Below are positions 49,414 to 57,780 of a stretch of DNA of 64,000 nucleotides, in pieces. Numbering within the stretch: the first letter of the stretch is position 1; every line of letters starts with the position of its first letter. The notes beneath the pieces were generated by a model. It did no database searches. It saw only the letters and a list, made by a program, of their open reading frames with translations, and was not told the DNA's origin. The translations under genes were made by a program, and so were the position numbers. The DNA comes from Campylobacterales bacterium (GTDB lineage: Bacteria; Campylobacterota; Campylobacteria; Campylobacterales; Sulfurospirillaceae), in the NCBI GenBank assembly GCA_016930915.1, contig JAFGFU010000014.1:1-64000 (forward strand). The letters are read 5' to 3'.

Positions 49414-49569
49414 CCATATTCCTCATAATCATCTGAATTGTATTTTAGCAAAATTCATAGAAATTTTAATTATTTTTTAACTTGTAAGATTCTCTCGTTA
49501 TTCCGATATGCGAATTCATCCTTTTTTTTTAACTAGGTTTTTAGCCTGTATTGTAGATTAGGAGAATTC

Positions 49570-49634
49570 GTGTACTAACTTTTAATAATAATCTAGTGCC
49601 TTTTGAGCACGTTTACAAGTAAAAAGAAGTACAC
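49570..49634 (+). ncRNA. Candidate structured leader RNA of the IS110-type recombinase
   Basis: GTGTACT (49570-49576) pairs with AGTACAC (49628-49634) and encloses two small hairpins: GTGC/GCAC (49596-49599 with 49607-49610) and TTTAC/GTAAA (49612-49616 with 49619-49623). It ends 20 bases before the recombinase start. IS110-family recombinases are known to use a structured bridge RNA encoded in their non-coding end. Its identity as such is inference; it is much shorter than the IS621 bridge RNA unless it extends upstream. Confidence 0.4.
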
Positions 49635-49654
49635 ATCATTTTAAGGAGTTTACC

Positions 49655-50602
49655 ATGAGTAAAGTTTTTGTAGGTGTTGATGTTTCCAAAGATACTTTGG
49701 ATATTTCTTTTTCTTCGGATGGTCTGAAATATGATAGTTTATCAATTTTTAACAATGAATCTTCCATATTAGGTTTTTTTGATTATCTCCAAAAAACTTA
49801 TAAAAAAGCCTCTTTCTTTTTTGGTTATGAAGCTACTTCAAACTATATGCACATTCTCCAAAAGCTTTTACATGAACATAATTTTCAACAAATTATGATT
49901 AATCCTTATACCATGCACCACTATTTAAAACATTTAAACTCACGTAAAAAAAACGATGAGATAGATTCATTGGGTATCGCAAAATATATTCAAACATTGA
50001 ATGAAGATGATTTTAAAACCACGTTTAATCAATCTCAAAAAACACTTAAAAAATACAATTCTTCTTTAGACTTACTCCGTAAATTAGATACTCAATTAAA
50101 AAATTTTATCCATTCTCAAAAAGATAATGATGTTTCTTATCTTGATAATGCCTTAGCTTCTCTTCTCTCTACAATCAAAGAACTTAAAAAACAACTTGAA
50201 AAAGAAGCTCAAAAAGTTCTCATTGAACTTTATCCTCATATTGAATCAATTAAAAATGATATTAAAGGCGTTGGCTATGGTCTGCTTTTAGAGCTTATTC
50301 CCATTTTCCTTACTTCTCAAAATTACACATTGAAACAACTTCAAAGCTTTGTAGGGCTTTCTCCTCGTGTCTTTGAGAGTGGTACATCAATTTCTAAACG
50401 CCAAAAGATTTCTAAGCGTGGAAGTTCTCTCGTTAGAAAACTTCTTTACATGTCTGCAATGTCTGCGCTTCGTTTTAACCCAATTATCAAAGAAAAATAT
50501 GACCGTATGGTTTTAAGTGGTAAAAATAAAATGGTGGCTCTCGTGGCTTGTATGGCTCATATTTTTAGAGCTGTTTACATTAAATTTAATCAAGGATTAT
50601 AA
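49655..50602 (+). CDS. IS110/Piv-type DEDD recombinase
   Basis: A 315-residue protein with the RuvC-like DEDD domain at the N-terminus (GVDVSKDTLDISF; FFGYEATSNYMHIL; RKKNDEIDSLGIAKYI) and the Transposase_20 domain at the C-terminus (IKGVGYGLLLEL; LQSFVGLSPRVFESGTS; KRGSSLVRKLLYMSAMSAL) with the probable catalytic Ser. Such enzymes move IS110 elements, invert pilin genes (Piv) and serve some filamentous phages. It probably integrates the 12-kb element. It is slightly short for the family but appears intact. RBS AAGGAG lies just before ATG. Confidence 0.9.
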   Translation: MSKVFVGVDVSKDTLDISFSSDGLKYDSLSIFNNESSILGFFDYLQKTYKKASFFFGYEATSNYMHILQKLLHEHNFQQIMINPYTMHHYLKHLNSRKKNDEIDSLGIAKYIQTLNEDDFKTTFNQSQKTLKKYNSSLDLLRKLDTQLKNFIHSQKDNDVSYLDNALASLLSTIKELKKQLEKEAQKVLIELYPHIESIKNDIKGVGYGLLLELIPIFLTSQNYTLKQLQSFVGLSPRVFESGTSISKRQKISKRGSSLVRKLLYMSAMSALRFNPIIKEKYDRMVLSGKNKMVALVACMAHIFRAVYIKFNQGL

Positions 50603-50914
50603 ATGTCTGATATTGTCTTTAATAAGATTCCAAGAAAAGCCTCTCCGTTTCCTCTTTTTCAATTTGATAAAGAGCTTTATATCAATGATTTTATTCTCGG
50701 TTCTTCGGTACATGATGATTTAACATTCCGTTCCGTTCTTCTTCATATTGAGCATGAAGGTGTTAGGTATACATGCGGTGAAATTAAGCTTTACCATTCG
50801 GGCAATGTTTATAACTATGAACGTACTTTTGGAAGTGCTCAAAGATTAGCTAATGAGATAGTTCAACGTTTTAATGCGTTTCGTGAAAAAGGTCAATTAT
50901 GTTTAAAATTTTAA
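50603..50914 (+). CDS. Small early protein of the element, unknown
   Basis: A 103-residue protein beginning immediately after the recombinase stop codon and overlapping the next small gene by 16 bases. It has beta-rich sequence (GEIKLYHSGNVYNYERTFGS), no membrane segment, and no recognised family. It belongs to the compact early run between recombinase and Rep. Confidence 0.65.
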   Translation: MSDIVFNKIPRKASPFPLFQFDKELYINDFILGSSVHDDLTFRSVLLHIEHEGVRYTCGEIKLYHSGNVYNYERTFGSAQRLANEIVQRFNAFREKGQLCLKF

Positions 50915-51057
50915 TGAATGGCAACGTGGTAGATACGTGCAGGACTTACGGTCAAGCGGTTACAAAAGCTCAAAAAGTAAAAAATCTATTTTGTAAAAAC
51001 AATACTTTTTCTGTGATTGTAGAAGATTCTCACGGTCGTATTTTAGATAGGTTCTAA
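50899..51057 (+). CDS. Small 52-residue protein of the element
   Basis: A short gene found by reading between its neighbours: MFKILMNGNVVDTCRTYGQ at the N-terminus and DSHGRILDRF at the end. It overlaps the preceding gene by 16 bases, and its stop abuts the ATG of the next gene, so spacing supports a real gene. The pattern (short beta strand, helix, two beta strands) is compatible with a small DNA-binding or accessory protein; no family was recognised. Confidence 0.55.
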   Translation: MFKILMNGNVVDTCRTYGQAVTKAQKVKNLFCKNNTFSVIVEDSHGRILDRF

Positions 51058-51252
51058 ATGAGATTTGAAGTGTCTAAATCAGATTATCAAATTTTGGTAT
51101 CTGTTTTAAATTTATTAAAAAGAGGGGGTATTAATTGTTCTATTACTAGAGGAGATATTATCCGTGAAAGTGGCGTTTCACCGCAATTGGTGTCAAGAAA
51201 AGTTTTAAATTCATATCAAAAAGAAAAATTTTTAAAGGAAAATATAGCATGA
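51058..51252 (+). CDS. Small HTH-like protein
   Basis: A 64-residue protein. Residues about 30-55 (TRGDIIRESGVSPQLVSRKVLN) look like a helix-turn-helix, so it may be the repressor or copy-control protein of the element. It starts directly after the previous stop and overlaps the next gene by 4 bases (ATGA). Confidence 0.6.
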   Translation: MRFEVSKSDYQILVSVLNLLKRGGINCSITRGDIIRESGVSPQLVSRKVLNSYQKEKFLKENIA

Positions 51253-51722
51253 AAACAATAACAAAAGAAATTAACGGTAAACAAATCCCCGTGACTATGA
51301 TTGAAAGTGGCGAATCTGCTAACAACGTTGAAATTAAAGACATGTCTCCAACTGCGGGCGGTTTCTCTATGGAAGATTTCAATCGCATGATGGCTCTACA
51401 CAATCAAAGAGTTAATGCTAACGAAGTGACTTTATCCGCTGAAATTACCGCTAAAGAAGTTATCAAAGGAAAAGAGAGACTAGACAAAGAGAGCCGTTTA
51501 CCCGTTCTTGATCATGAGGGCTTTCCCACATTTTACCCAAACCGTTACAAAATCACTTTTACGTTTAAAGGCGGTACGCTAACCCAAACCGTGAGTGAAG
51601 ATATGTATACCTCTTTAGAAATGGGCGCAACGTATATGCTAAAAGGTGCTTTAGGCTTCATTAAAGATTTTGGGCAAGAAGTCCTTTCACCTATTTGGAA
51701 GAGTTGGGAAAAGGTCGCATAA
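51249..51722 (+). CDS. Putative ssDNA-binding-like protein of the element
   Basis: A 157-residue protein. The C-terminal half is predicted beta-rich (YPNRYKITFTFKGGTLTQTV; MGATYMLKGALGFIKDFG) and its position just before Rep matches that of ssDNA-binding proteins of small rolling-circle phages. This is a positional and compositional guess; no motif is decisive. RBS AAAGGAAAATATAGC precedes ATG. Confidence 0.45.
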   Translation: MKTITKEINGKQIPVTMIESGESANNVEIKDMSPTAGGFSMEDFNRMMALHNQRVNANEVTLSAEITAKEVIKGKERLDKESRLPVLDHEGFPTFYPNRYKITFTFKGGTLTQTVSEDMYTSLEMGATYMLKGALGFIKDFGQEVLSPIWKSWEKVA

Positions 51723-51723
51723 C

Positions 51724-51750
51724 TAAAGGGCTTAACCGCCCTTTTTTTGT
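51724..51750 (+). terminator. Rho-independent terminator
   Basis: AAAGGGC-TTAACC-GCCCTTT followed by TTTT. It ends the early gene run just after the 51722 stop and before the rep leader. Confidence 0.8.
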
Positions 51751-51797
51751 TTCTTGAATCTCTACATGTAGGGCTTCAAAAAGCAAAAAATCACTTT

Positions 51798-51833
51798 GCC
51801 CCCGCAATGGTTTATCAAGGGGGGCTTAGCGGG
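51798..51833. other. GC-rich hairpin upstream of rep, candidate nicking origin
   Basis: GCCCCC (51798-51803) pairs with GGGGGC (51820-51825), and an alternative pairing CCCGC / GCGGG (51801-51805 with 51829-51833) overlaps it. It lies 24 bases before the rep start in an otherwise AT-rich element. Double-strand origins of rolling-circle replicons are often hairpins next to rep. The role is inferred. Confidence 0.4.
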
Positions 51834-51856
51834 ACAAATTTTAAAAAAGGTACTCA

Positions 51857-53272
51857 ATGCAAAACGAGCCAAAATATATCAAACTTCATCAAAACGTAGA
51901 TACATTAAAATATCATCTTTATCCTTCTTTGATGATAACTTCTAAGGATATAACCTTTTATAATCTCCTCATTGATAAATTACTAGGGATTAAGACACAA
52001 TCGCAAACAAACCGTAATCAAAATAAAAGCGTGGCGCAATTTCAGCACGATTTTAAGGGTTTTTCGTTTCAAGTATCGCCCTCTACTGTTCGAGGCTTTA
52101 GCGTTACTATCCAAAATGCGGACGTTACTATTCATCTTAAAAAAATTACTATTACATGTGATCAAAACCCATTTTCTAAAGTTGAGTTTCGTTCTTCATT
52201 TCTTCAACGTTTTGGCTATCTTGGTGCTGTTCAACAAATCAATAAATTTTTAAAAGAGAACATCATCAGTGCTTTTCAAATCAAAATTAGTGAAATTCAT
52301 CTTCAATGCGATATTCAAGGTTATACCTTTTCCGTTCTTGATTTTCACCGCATTAAATCAAGAAGCCGTAATAATCGTTATTACAATGACGAAAGCTCTT
52401 CCACAGATTCTTTTTATCAAAACGGGCGTAAATTTCAAGGCTTTATGCGTGGCGGTGGTGATTATTTAATGCGTGTCTACAATAAAACAAAAGAGATACA
52501 AAAGTTTCCCAATAAAGGCTTTATTCAAACGCTTTGGAAGATGAACCCTCATTATGATGAAACAAAAGAAGTATTTAGGATTGAGTTTCAATTAAGGCGA
52601 GAAAAGCTCAAAAACATGGTTATCAATGATGAAGTGCTAGATGGCTTTGAGGTGATTTTAAACAACCTTAACAACATTTGGGGGCGTTGTTTAGATGATT
52701 TTAGCTTAAGAGATTTGGATGATAAAAGCACTTTGGAAATTATGCTAGGTTATAAAATTTTAAAAGATGGTTCTACGCTTCCGCTTGATTCTGAGACAAT
52801 GAGAAAACGTTTCCAAAGAAGCAAAATTCATCCTCTATGGGATACGATTAAAACATTCAACGGTCATGTGAAAACGGACGTTATTGAAACATTTAAAAAA
52901 CCCTTTACAACTGATTTTCTCTACGTTCACAACGCTTTTAAAGCGTTTCTTAGCACAACTCTAAGCCACTATGGCGATATTCTCCCCTCCACTATTTGTG
53001 ACGCTATGAATAAGGTTGAAGAATATACGCAAAAAAAACATGAATTAACGGTTGTTCAGGATGTTTACTCCAAACGTTTAGATCGTTTTAATCGTTTGGA
53101 AAAACTAGGCAAAGACGATGAAATTCTCTATCATCAAAAGCATACCTTTGTTAATCGTGTATTTGATCACATAGAGGAGTCATTTGAGCATATGTATCAT
53201 TGGGATGTGGCATACGATTCTAACGATTATTTCATTAAAAAATTTCAAAAATTCTTAGGTGAGGCGGTTTAA
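51857..53272 (+). CDS. Rolling-circle replication initiator, Rep_trans type
   Basis: A 471-residue protein. The central segments ISEIHLQCDIQGYTF, YLMRVYNKTKEIQKF and EVFRIEFQLRREKL match the Rep_trans family of initiators of rolling-circle plasmids and phages, which nick the origin through a Tyr. The N-terminal ~100 residues and the last ~150 are specific. A Tyr in RVYNKTKE is the likely catalytic or near-catalytic residue by family pattern. The gene implies that the element has an extrachromosomal circular, possibly single-stranded, phase. Confidence 0.8.
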   Translation: MQNEPKYIKLHQNVDTLKYHLYPSLMITSKDITFYNLLIDKLLGIKTQSQTNRNQNKSVAQFQHDFKGFSFQVSPSTVRGFSVTIQNADVTIHLKKITITCDQNPFSKVEFRSSFLQRFGYLGAVQQINKFLKENIISAFQIKISEIHLQCDIQGYTFSVLDFHRIKSRSRNNRYYNDESSSTDSFYQNGRKFQGFMRGGGDYLMRVYNKTKEIQKFPNKGFIQTLWKMNPHYDETKEVFRIEFQLRREKLKNMVINDEVLDGFEVILNNLNNIWGRCLDDFSLRDLDDKSTLEIMLGYKILKDGSTLPLDSETMRKRFQRSKIHPLWDTIKTFNGHVKTDVIETFKKPFTTDFLYVHNAFKAFLSTTLSHYGDILPSTICDAMNKVEEYTQKKHELTVVQDVYSKRLDRFNRLEKLGKDDEILYHQKHTFVNRVFDHIEESFEHMYHWDVAYDSNDYFIKKFQKFLGEAV

Positions 53273-53274
53273 AA

Positions 53275-54060
53275 ATGCAATTAGTCCTTTCTCTATGTTC
53301 AGGCATTGGCTTATTAGACCGTGCATTTAAAGAAGCAGGTTTTTGTGTTGTAAGTGCAGGTGATATTATTTTAGGTAAACATCATGATGTCCGTGACTTT
53401 GCAGCACCAAAAGGTAAGTTTGACGGCGTTATCGGTGGTACGCCTTGCCCTGATTTTTCTCTTTTGAAACGTGACCGCCCTGTACTAGAAGAGTCATACG
53501 GTTATGAAATGATTTTAGAGTTTGAGCGTATTGTTAAAGAGTGTGACTGTACCTGGTGGTTATTAGAAAATGTAAGCGGTGTTCCTACTGTCAAAATAGA
53601 TGGATATTCCCATCAGCGCATTGATATTAATCAAGCTTGGTATGAAAACGTGACACGGCTACGCCACATTCAATTTGGTCATAAAGAAAATAAATATTTA
53701 CAAATTGAAAGAGGAGTGACTGCTCCAGGGCAAAAACAATCCTGCGCACTTGCAAATGATAGCCGTTCTTTTAGAGAGCTTTGTAAATTGCAAGGTTTAG
53801 AAGATGATTTTGATTTGCCTAGTTTCAATGTAAATGGCAAAAAAAGAGCTGTTGGTAATGGTGTTCCTCTTTCGATTGGTCGTGTTTTGGCTTCTGCTGT
53901 GACTGCGCTGCAACAAAACCCTGTGACACAACAGGATAATAAAATCTGCGAATGTGGTTGTGGTCGTATTGTGACACATCGAGGTCAATATTATGATTTT
54001 TCATGTCGTAAACGTGCACAAAGAAAAAAAAATAAATCTGCTGTGACTGTCCAGCAATAA
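53275..54060 (+). CDS. Solitary DNA cytosine-C5 methyltransferase with C-terminal zinc-binding tail
   Basis: A 261-residue enzyme. Motif I (LSLCSGIGLLDRAF), motif IV with the catalytic Cys (GGTPCPDFS), motif VI (WLLENVSGV), motif VIII-like (RLRHIQFGH) and motif X (VGNGVPLSIGRVLA) are present. The target-recognition region is very short. A C-terminal CECGCG...FSCRKRAQRKK segment looks like a small zinc site plus basic tail. No restriction enzyme partner is nearby, so it probably protects or regulates the element. It starts 2 bases after rep. Confidence 0.92.
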   Translation: MQLVLSLCSGIGLLDRAFKEAGFCVVSAGDIILGKHHDVRDFAAPKGKFDGVIGGTPCPDFSLLKRDRPVLEESYGYEMILEFERIVKECDCTWWLLENVSGVPTVKIDGYSHQRIDINQAWYENVTRLRHIQFGHKENKYLQIERGVTAPGQKQSCALANDSRSFRELCKLQGLEDDFDLPSFNVNGKKRAVGNGVPLSIGRVLASAVTALQQNPVTQQDNKICECGCGRIVTHRGQYYDFSCRKRAQRKKNKSAVTVQQ

Positions 54061-54078
54061 AAAGGAGCTTATAAAAAA

Positions 54079-54450
54079 ATGATTGATTGGCAAAAAATAA
54101 AACACTTCAAAAAAGAAGAGTTTACATGTAAATGCGGTTGTGGTTTGAACAATATTAGTGATGAGCTTGTTTTGGCTTTGGATATTGCTAGAAAAAACTC
54201 TAATTTTCCTTTTATAATTAATTCAGCTTGTCGTTGTGAAACACATAATAAAAAAATAGGAGGTGTCAAGGATAGTGCTCATGTTAAAGGTTTGGCGGTG
54301 GATATTTCCATTCCTGATGATACTGTTAGGTTTATCATTGTTTCGGCTCTGTTAAACGTAGGTTTTAAACGTGTTCTCATGTATGACACGTTTATTCATG
54401 TTGATGTGGATTTAACAAAACCACAATTTATTTTAAAAATTATGAAATAA
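54079..54450 (+). CDS. M15-family peptidase, probable endolysin or virion muramyl peptidase
   Basis: A 123-residue protein of the YcbK/peptidase_M15_3 type. Zinc-site residues are in NSACRCETHNKKIGG, SAHVKGLAVDI (HxxGxAxD) and FIHVDVD. It would cut peptidoglycan peptide cross-links. It has no signal peptide, as in many phage endolysins that rely on a holin or a virion. It follows the methyltransferase by 18 bases. Confidence 0.88.
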   Translation: MIDWQKIKHFKKEEFTCKCGCGLNNISDELVLALDIARKNSNFPFIINSACRCETHNKKIGGVKDSAHVKGLAVDISIPDDTVRFIIVSALLNVGFKRVLMYDTFIHVDVDLTKPQFILKIMK

Positions 54451-54459
54451 AGGAAAAAA

Positions 54460-54780
54460 ATGGATTTAAAAAAATATGATTGGAGCGCTGTTTTAAGTGG
54501 CGTTGGTAAAATTGCTACGGTGTTTAACCCTGCAATCGGTGGCGGTTTGTTGGTTGCTTCTGAAGTTGTTGATAAAATGAATGGTGATACAACTTTAGCA
54601 GATAATGAGGTTTTAAAAAATGATGTTATCGGTTTAACTCGTAGTTCTGAAATTCTAGCGGATTACATTCAAAAAGTTGAGCTTAATCAAGCCCCTACGC
54701 TTGAAAATGTCAAGCTCGTTCACGAATCATTAAAAGCCCTTGATGTGCTTTTTGATAAAAATTATGCGATTATGAAGTAG
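54460..54780 (+). CDS. Small protein with hydrophobic Gly-rich segment, unknown
   Basis: A 106-residue protein. Residues about 10-35 (AVLSGVGKIATVFNPAIGGG) form a small-residue-rich amphipathic or membrane segment; the rest is helical. It sits 9 bases after the endolysin-like gene, a position suited to a holin or minor virion protein. No family was recognised. Confidence 0.6.
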   Translation: MDLKKYDWSAVLSGVGKIATVFNPAIGGGLLVASEVVDKMNGDTTLADNEVLKNDVIGLTRSSEILADYIQKVELNQAPTLENVKLVHESLKALDVLFDKNYAIMK

Positions 54781-54791
54781 GGAGAATTAAA

Positions 54792-55379
54792 ATGGCTATT
54801 CATCACAATTTTGTATTAGATTGGTTTCCTGTTGGTACTTCTGAAATGGAGTTTGAGGGTTCAGATATTAACGGCGATAATCTTTTTCTCTATTATGACG
54901 CATATGAAAACGGTTTACTTCTTGGTCGTACTCTTTGCGGTTATCTCTCTTCTAATGGTTTAGAGTATTCTTTTGAGCAAACTGAACGAGGTAATTTTGC
55001 ATTTGGCGTTATTTTTTATCCTGATGAGGGTGTTCTTCATCAAAACTCATTGAAGTTTTATTTTACCCCTAATGATTTGCTTTATACTGCTGATTTTTTA
55101 GTTACTCCATCAGCTATGAAGTTTCTTTTGATTAAAGCGGGAATGTTTTTAAATTCGGGTGAACCTTTTTATCAATCTTTAAACGGTAAATATGGTTCTT
55201 TTCCTGATGATACTGTTGTTACTGTTGATGGTAAAGAGGGGCAATTTGTCGTTAAGGCAAGTGAGCTTTTTTGGAATGACAAAGATACAAATTCTTACAT
55301 GATGACCTATATTCTTTCTCAATCGGGTACGAGTAAATTTTTAATGGCTCCTGATATTTATGTAAAAAAGGTTGCTTAA
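54792..55379 (+). CDS. Beta-rich protein, candidate capsid or spike protein
   Basis: A 195-residue protein with almost continuous beta-strand character and many aromatic residues (FVLDWFPVGTSEMEFEG; NLFLYYDAYENG; FYFTPNDLLYTADF in part), and no membrane segment or known motif. RBS GGGAG precedes ATG. Together with its location among lysis and membrane genes this suggests a virion structural protein, perhaps jelly-roll. This is inference from composition and place only. Confidence 0.5.
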   Translation: MAIHHNFVLDWFPVGTSEMEFEGSDINGDNLFLYYDAYENGLLLGRTLCGYLSSNGLEYSFEQTERGNFAFGVIFYPDEGVLHQNSLKFYFTPNDLLYTADFLVTPSAMKFLLIKAGMFLNSGEPFYQSLNGKYGSFPDDTVVTVDGKEGQFVVKASELFWNDKDTNSYMMTYILSQSGTSKFLMAPDIYVKKVA

Positions 55380-56354
55380 ATGGGTGCTGTTGCTGTTGAT
55401 TATGTAAATAAACCCTCAAACAATGCAACTTATAAGGGGAGTGGCGCTGTTAAAGCTCCAACCCCTCCCATCAGTGCTTCTTCTGCTTCTACCGTTTCAA
55501 CTGTTTCCGCTGGTGGTAGTACGTTGGGAAAAGTTTTAAGCGTGGGTAAAAATGTTTTAGGACGTTTTAATACTATTGGGATGTTTGTTCAGGGTATGGA
55601 TTACGTTAATGATAAACGTAAAGAACGTCTCGCTGAAATTGAAGCAGAATATGCCAAACTTGATGAAACCCAACAAGCTGAAAAAGAAGCTTTAGAACAG
55701 GCTATGGCGTATGAAAAAGGCGCTATTGCTCAAGAGGATAAAGCGCAAGAAGTGAAGCAAGAAGCGGGTGCCATTGCTGATTCTGTTGTGTATAATCAAG
55801 GGGATACGCTTCCCTCTGTTCTTACTCAAAACGCTAAAGCGCTTACACAATCTTTGAACACACTGACAACAACTATAAATGAACAATTTTCACTTTTAAA
55901 TAATTACATGATGGCAAATCTTATTGTTCAAGGTCAATTTTTAGATTTAAAAACCGCTGAGGGTGATTTAAAAGTTGAATCTATGCAATATGCTAAAACT
56001 CCCGTTGCTTCTTCTGTTCTTAAAACTGATAGTGTTGTTGGTATGTCTCCTCGTGAGATTGAAGTTTCACATCGTTCAAACGAGGTTGAGGCACGTGTTT
56101 ACGCTAGAAACCCCGTATCTGTTAAAGATTGGGATGAGAATGTTCTAGCAGATATTGCACCACGTGAGGCTGAACTCGTTAAGAACGCCACTCTTGCAAA
56201 AGATACAACGGACAAAATTAATTTTGAAGTTGAGGATGATTGGGGCCTTGATGATATTGTAGATGGGATTGATATATCTCAAATTTTTGGTTATTCTCCT
56301 GATTCTGACGTTATTAAAGAAGCTTTTAACCGTTTGGGCGGTTCAGGTCTTTAA
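55380..56354 (+). CDS. Low-complexity plus coiled-coil protein, candidate virion/pilot-like protein
   Basis: A 324-residue protein. The N-terminal ~70 residues are Ser/Gly/Ala/Val-rich, with a possible membrane-interacting stretch (GKVLSVGKNVLGRFNTIGM). Residues about 75-130 are coiled coil (KRKERLAEIEAEYAKLDE, QAEKEALEQAM). The C-terminus is acidic. Such a layout occurs in DNA-pilot or minor virion proteins of small ssDNA phages, but there is no sequence match that I recognise. ATG follows the preceding stop directly. Confidence 0.55.
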   Translation: MGAVAVDYVNKPSNNATYKGSGAVKAPTPPISASSASTVSTVSAGGSTLGKVLSVGKNVLGRFNTIGMFVQGMDYVNDKRKERLAEIEAEYAKLDETQQAEKEALEQAMAYEKGAIAQEDKAQEVKQEAGAIADSVVYNQGDTLPSVLTQNAKALTQSLNTLTTTINEQFSLLNNYMMANLIVQGQFLDLKTAEGDLKVESMQYAKTPVASSVLKTDSVVGMSPREIEVSHRSNEVEARVYARNPVSVKDWDENVLADIAPREAELVKNATLAKDTTDKINFEVEDDWGLDDIVDGIDISQIFGYSPDSDVIKEAFNRLGGSGL

Positions 56355-56857
56355 ATAAGAGGGGCTTTTTTCTTCCCCTCTTTTTTTTCTTCTTTGATTG
56401 TTTTTTCAACTTCTTCACAATCTTCTTTTTTTATTTTATAGCCTCCTATATATTTTCCTTTTTCATCGCTTATAAAAAATAGAAATTCTATGTTTTTTAT
56501 ATATATTACTTTTCTTATAAAAGGTAATCCACATATATCTTTTTTATCATTTTCATATATTTCTTTTATTAATTTTTCTTTATTGTTTTTTATTTCATTT
56601 AATATTTCTTCATTTTCTTCGCTATATAATTTAATTGAGGTTGCTATTTTTCTTTTATTGTTTGTTATGCTTATTATTTCTACGTATTCATTTTCTTTTC
56701 TTGGTAAATCTTGATTTAATTGTTTTGTTATTTCTTTTGCTAGTTCTTCGCCTGTCATTGTTGCTAACATTTTGTTTTCTATCTCATTTAAATCATCTTC
56801 AATAATTTCCGCAAAACTTGAAAGAGCTATAAGTGTTAATAGTATTATTTTTTTCAT
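56351..56857 (-). CDS. Exported charged protein, unknown
   Basis: A 168-residue protein with a signal peptide (MKKIILLTLIALSSFA), then highly charged Lys/Glu-rich sequence. It is encoded opposite to its neighbours, overlaps the convergent gene end by 4 bases, and is very AT-rich even for this element. It could be a moron-type accessory gene (for example surface exclusion); no family was recognised. The repeat D1 lies 45 bases upstream of its start. Confidence 0.6.
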   Translation of the reverse strand: MKKIILLTLIALSSFAEIIEDDLNEIENKMLATMTGEELAKEITKQLNQDLPRKENEYVEIISITNNKRKIATSIKLYSEENEEILNEIKNNKEKLIKEIYENDKKDICGLPFIRKVIYIKNIEFLFFISDEKGKYIGGYKIKKEDCEEVEKTIKEEKKEGKKKAPLI

Positions 56858-56901
56858 TGTTTGCCTTTTTTTTCTTTTATTCTATTTTTTTTTATATTAA
56901 A

Positions 56902-56964
56902 AATCAACTCACCCCTTTTTCAAACTTCCTTTTTATGGTATTTCCCAATACCCATGAGTTGATT
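56902..56964. repeat. Conserved 63-nt hairpin-bounded repeat D1
   Basis: Ends are a perfect 10-base inverted repeat, AATCAACTCA (56902-56911) and TGAGTTGATT (56955-56964). The interior holds ACTTCCTTTTTATGGT and a small stem GGTAT/ATACC. A near-identical copy (D2) is at 60596. Both copies lie in gaps between divergent genes of the element. Confidence 0.85.
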
Positions 56965-57007
56965 CTTTACTTTTATTTTTAACATTCCCCTAAAAAAGGA
57001 ATGTTGA

Positions 57008-57769
57008 ATGTCAGATACTAAACAAGTTAAACAAATCGGGCAAAATACTGCTGAAGAGTTCTTTGAGACAATTCTTTACATGACTGCATATACTGAAGCC
57101 CGTTCAATCATGCAAGAATACACAAAAGATATAGATAACCCCGTTTTAAAAGAAGCGATAGAGAGTGCTATGAGTGTTGCTGTCTTTGGTGCGGTCTTTT
57201 ATGCTGTACAAAAACAAGAACAGATTATTAGTAAAATTTTTGATGTTGCTGAAGCGCTTATTCTTATTCTTTACAATAAGGGGCGTTCATTGGCGGGTAA
57301 ATTAAAAGGTAAAAAAGGTACTAAGCTTTTTCGTTTTATGAGTTGGGTTCAGGGTAATAAAAGTGATAATATCGCTGAATCACATATGATTGCGACTTTG
57401 ATTGGGCATAAATCACAAGCTCATGCAACCAATGGTAATGCTTCTAATGCTGTTGGTGCGTATCAAATGCAAACGGATACTAAAAAAAATATTTACCAAC
57501 GAGAAAACCTCCACTTTCAATTCGGTAATGCTATGGCTTCACGTTATAACGAAACTCTCCTCTTCAAACTTTTCACAAAATCATTCACCGCAAACGATGA
57601 AATGCTTATTAAAAAAATTCTAGGGCGTGACACTGGAGCAGTGGTAAATGTTGAGGACTTAAATCAAGTCGCTGATTTTATGTTTGTAAAGGATACTAAC
57701 GGGAAAATCACGGGTTTAAGTGAAGCGTTTTTTCAGTTGGTTAATAGTTTAGGTTATATTAATAAATAG
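57008..57769 (+). CDS. Membrane-associated protein of the element, unknown
   Basis: A 253-residue protein. Residues about 45-90 hold one or two hydrophobic helices (AMSVAVFGAVFYAV; AEALILILYN), followed by a basic stretch (GKLKGKKGTK) and a soluble C-terminal half (SNAVGAYQMQTDT). It is the first gene after D1. It could be a membrane or minor virion protein of the element; no family was recognised. Confidence 0.6.
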   Translation: MSDTKQVKQIGQNTAEEFFETILYMTAYTEARSIMQEYTKDIDNPVLKEAIESAMSVAVFGAVFYAVQKQEQIISKIFDVAEALILILYNKGRSLAGKLKGKKGTKLFRFMSWVQGNKSDNIAESHMIATLIGHKSQAHATNGNASNAVGAYQMQTDTKKNIYQRENLHFQFGNAMASRYNETLLFKLFTKSFTANDEMLIKKILGRDTGAVVNVEDLNQVADFMFVKDTNGKITGLSEAFFQLVNSLGYINK

Positions 57770-57780
57770 GGGGCTTTTTT

